This document shows positions 60,665-64,000 of a stretch of 64,000 nucleotides of DNA, in pieces. The notes under the pieces were generated by a model. It did not search any database. It saw only the letters and a list, made by a program, of their open reading frames with translations, and had not been told where the DNA came from. Positions within the stretch are counted from its first letter, which is position 1, and the number at the start of each line of letters is the position of its first letter. The translations under genes were made by a program, and so were the position numbers. Source of the stretch: Candidatus Gastranaerophilales bacterium (GTDB lineage Bacteria; Cyanobacteriota; Vampirovibrionia; Gastranaerophilales; Gastranaerophilaceae); NCBI GenBank assembly GCA_905234865.1, contig CAJOJE010000003.1, positions 62,001 through 126,000 on the forward strand, written 5' to 3'.

Positions 60665-61644
60665 ATAAAAAAGAAATAATCGAGCTATTATCCTTAAAAG
60701 ATTATACGGCGCTTATTGAAAAAGCGGATGAAACAAGGAAACAATACAAAGGGGACGGGGTTCATCTAAGAGGTTTAATCGAATTTTCAAATATTTGCAA
60801 AAGGAATTGTGCATATTGCGGACTGCAAGCGCAAAATAAAAACATAAAAAGGTATAGATTAAACGAAGATGAAATAATTGCTCTCGGGAAAAAGGGTGCG
60901 GAATTAGGATATAAAACCGTTGTCTTACAATCAGGAGAGGATGATTACTTTAACAGGGAAAGAATTTGTAAAATTTTAAAAGGCTTGAAAGAATTTGACC
61001 TTGCGGTAACCTTGAGCATAGGAGAAAGATTAAAAGACGATTATAAAGCATTTAAAGATTTTGGCGCAGACAGATATCTTCTAAGAATTGAAACAACGGA
61101 TGAAAATTTATATAAAAAATTACACCCGAATATGGATTTTAAAAACAGAGTAAAATGTTTACACATTTTAAAAGAACTGGGATATGAAACGGGAACAGGC
61201 TCTCTTGTAGGGCTTTTAGGACAAACGGTTTCTTCGCTTGCGGATGATATTTTGTTTTATAAGGAATTAAATGCCGATATGGTAGGAATAGGTCCTTTTA
61301 TTCCGCACCCCGATACACCTTTACGGGGCGAATTAAATAAAGAAAATTTTGATTACGCTATAAAAATGATGGCAATAACAAGAATTTTAATGCCCGATAT
61401 TAATATTCCCGCAACAACCGCAATGGAAACCATTAACCCAAAAGGAAGAATACTTGCGCTTCAATCGGGCGCAAACGTTGTCATGCCGAACATTACAACA
61501 ACCGAATACAGAAAGCATTATGAAATTTATCCGAATAAAATTTGCCTGAATGATTCATCGGATAAATGCAGAAATTGCATTGAGGGGAAAATCAAATCAA
61601 TCGGAAGATATGTAAGCCAAAATAAAGGCTTTAGAAACGATTGA
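60661..61644 (+). CDS. hydE: [FeFe]-hydrogenase H-cluster maturase HydE (radical SAM)
   Basis: About 327 residues. The radical-SAM cluster motif CxxxCxxC is Cys46, Cys50, Cys53 in EFSNICKRNCAYCGLQ. HydE-type features: RGLIEFSN before the cluster, LQSGEDDYF, RYLLRIETTDENLYKKLHP, GTGSLVGLLGQT and GIGPFIPHPDTPL. A C-terminal CRNC may hold the second, non-essential cluster. HydE acts with HydF and HydG to build the H-cluster dithiolate; neither is in this window. PylB and BioB are related alternatives but the GPFIPHPDTPL region favours HydE. It is translationally coupled to pheA, an unusual pairing. Confidence 0.87.
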   Translation: MNKKEIIELLSLKDYTALIEKADETRKQYKGDGVHLRGLIEFSNICKRNCAYCGLQAQNKNIKRYRLNEDEIIALGKKGAELGYKTVVLQSGEDDYFNRERICKILKGLKEFDLAVTLSIGERLKDDYKAFKDFGADRYLLRIETTDENLYKKLHPNMDFKNRVKCLHILKELGYETGTGSLVGLLGQTVSSLADDILFYKELNADMVGIGPFIPHPDTPLRGELNKENFDYAIKMMAITRILMPDINIPATTAMETINPKGRILALQSGANVVMPNITTTEYRKHYEIYPNKICLNDSSDKCRNCIEGKIKSIGRYVSQNKGFRND

Positions 61645-61663
61645 TTAATTTTAAATTTGTTCC

Positions 61664-61697
61664 AAAAAGGCTCGAAGCTTTAATTCTTCAAGCCTTT
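61664..61697 (-). terminator. Terminator of gyrB (convergent with hydE)
   Basis: AAAGGCTTGAAG pairs with CTTCGAGCCTTT on the minus strand (12 positions, one G-U that exists only in minus-strand RNA) around an 8-nt loop, followed by T's. Confidence 0.75.
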
Positions 61698-61718
61698 AAT
61701 TTTAATTTAACAGAGATT

Positions 61719-64000
<2,282 letters not shown>

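Overview
This A/T-rich, densely coded window fits a non-photosynthetic cyanobacterial relative, most likely Candidatus Melainabacteria/Vampirovibrionia and probably the Gastranaerophilales. That placement is inference. It rests on four things: an ATP synthase operon in cyanobacterial order with separate b and b' subunits (a-c-b'-b-delta-alpha-gamma, no beta or epsilon); no photosynthesis genes; an [FeFe]-hydrogenase maturase (HydE), which suggests fermentation; and an outer membrane implied by a TolC-like channel, a heptosyltransferase-like enzyme and an SLH-domain surface protein. No rRNA, tRNA, CRISPR array, transposase or prophage was seen.

Layout. 0-9.5 kb: LCP cell-wall enzyme, TPR protein, RuvA, glycogen synthase, two unknowns, RsmI-CysS and PurA. 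9.5-14.7 kb: the ATP synthase operon (minus). 14.9-18.4 kb: a response regulator/histidine kinase pair, a TPR protein and a type IV pilin-like protein. 18.4-24.5 kb: a complete five-gene ABC efflux system (two permeases, tandem ATPase, HlyD adaptor, TolC-like channel). 24.7-27.9 kb: a small lineage-type protein, then a CooC-like ATPase-FolD-Alr operon. 27.9-33.1 kb: GT9 transferase, SLH protein, large TPR protein and TrpS. 33.2-37.9 kb: a second pilin-like protein, a 5'-nucleotidase-like enzyme and an unknown membrane protein behind a possible attenuator. 38-42 kb: IlvE, a tiny protein, a soluble sensor kinase and a MerR-like coiled-coil protein. 42-46.7 kb: Tmk, TPR, GlmU, Prs and a Fe-S uracil-DNA glycosylase. 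46.7-50.7 kb: a 1314-residue coiled-coil protein. 50.7-59.8 kb: a minus-strand block with map, adk, secY, rplO, rpmD, rpsE, an unusual malic enzyme, plsY, der and a phosphohexomutase. 59.8-61.6 kb: PheA-HydE. The window ends inside gyrB.

Most genes are housekeeping. The most interesting signals lie between genes. (1) A minus-strand unit at 37.73-37.92 kb has a consensus promoter, a Met/Cys-rich mini-ORF and a strong terminator ahead of an unknown membrane protein, which looks like a transcription attenuator or a free-standing micropeptide gene. (2) A repeat of about 100 bp occurs twice (4.2 and 33.2 kb), each time in a convergent intergenic region, with a hairpin that shows a compensatory base change. 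(3) In at least six genes the -10 box ends 6-7 nt before the ATG, which implies leaderless mRNAs. (4) The malic enzyme carries an insertion of roughly 110 residues in its N-terminal domain. (5) The spc ribosomal operon begins at rpsE without rplR.

Motif coordinates were counted by eye and may be off by about one base.
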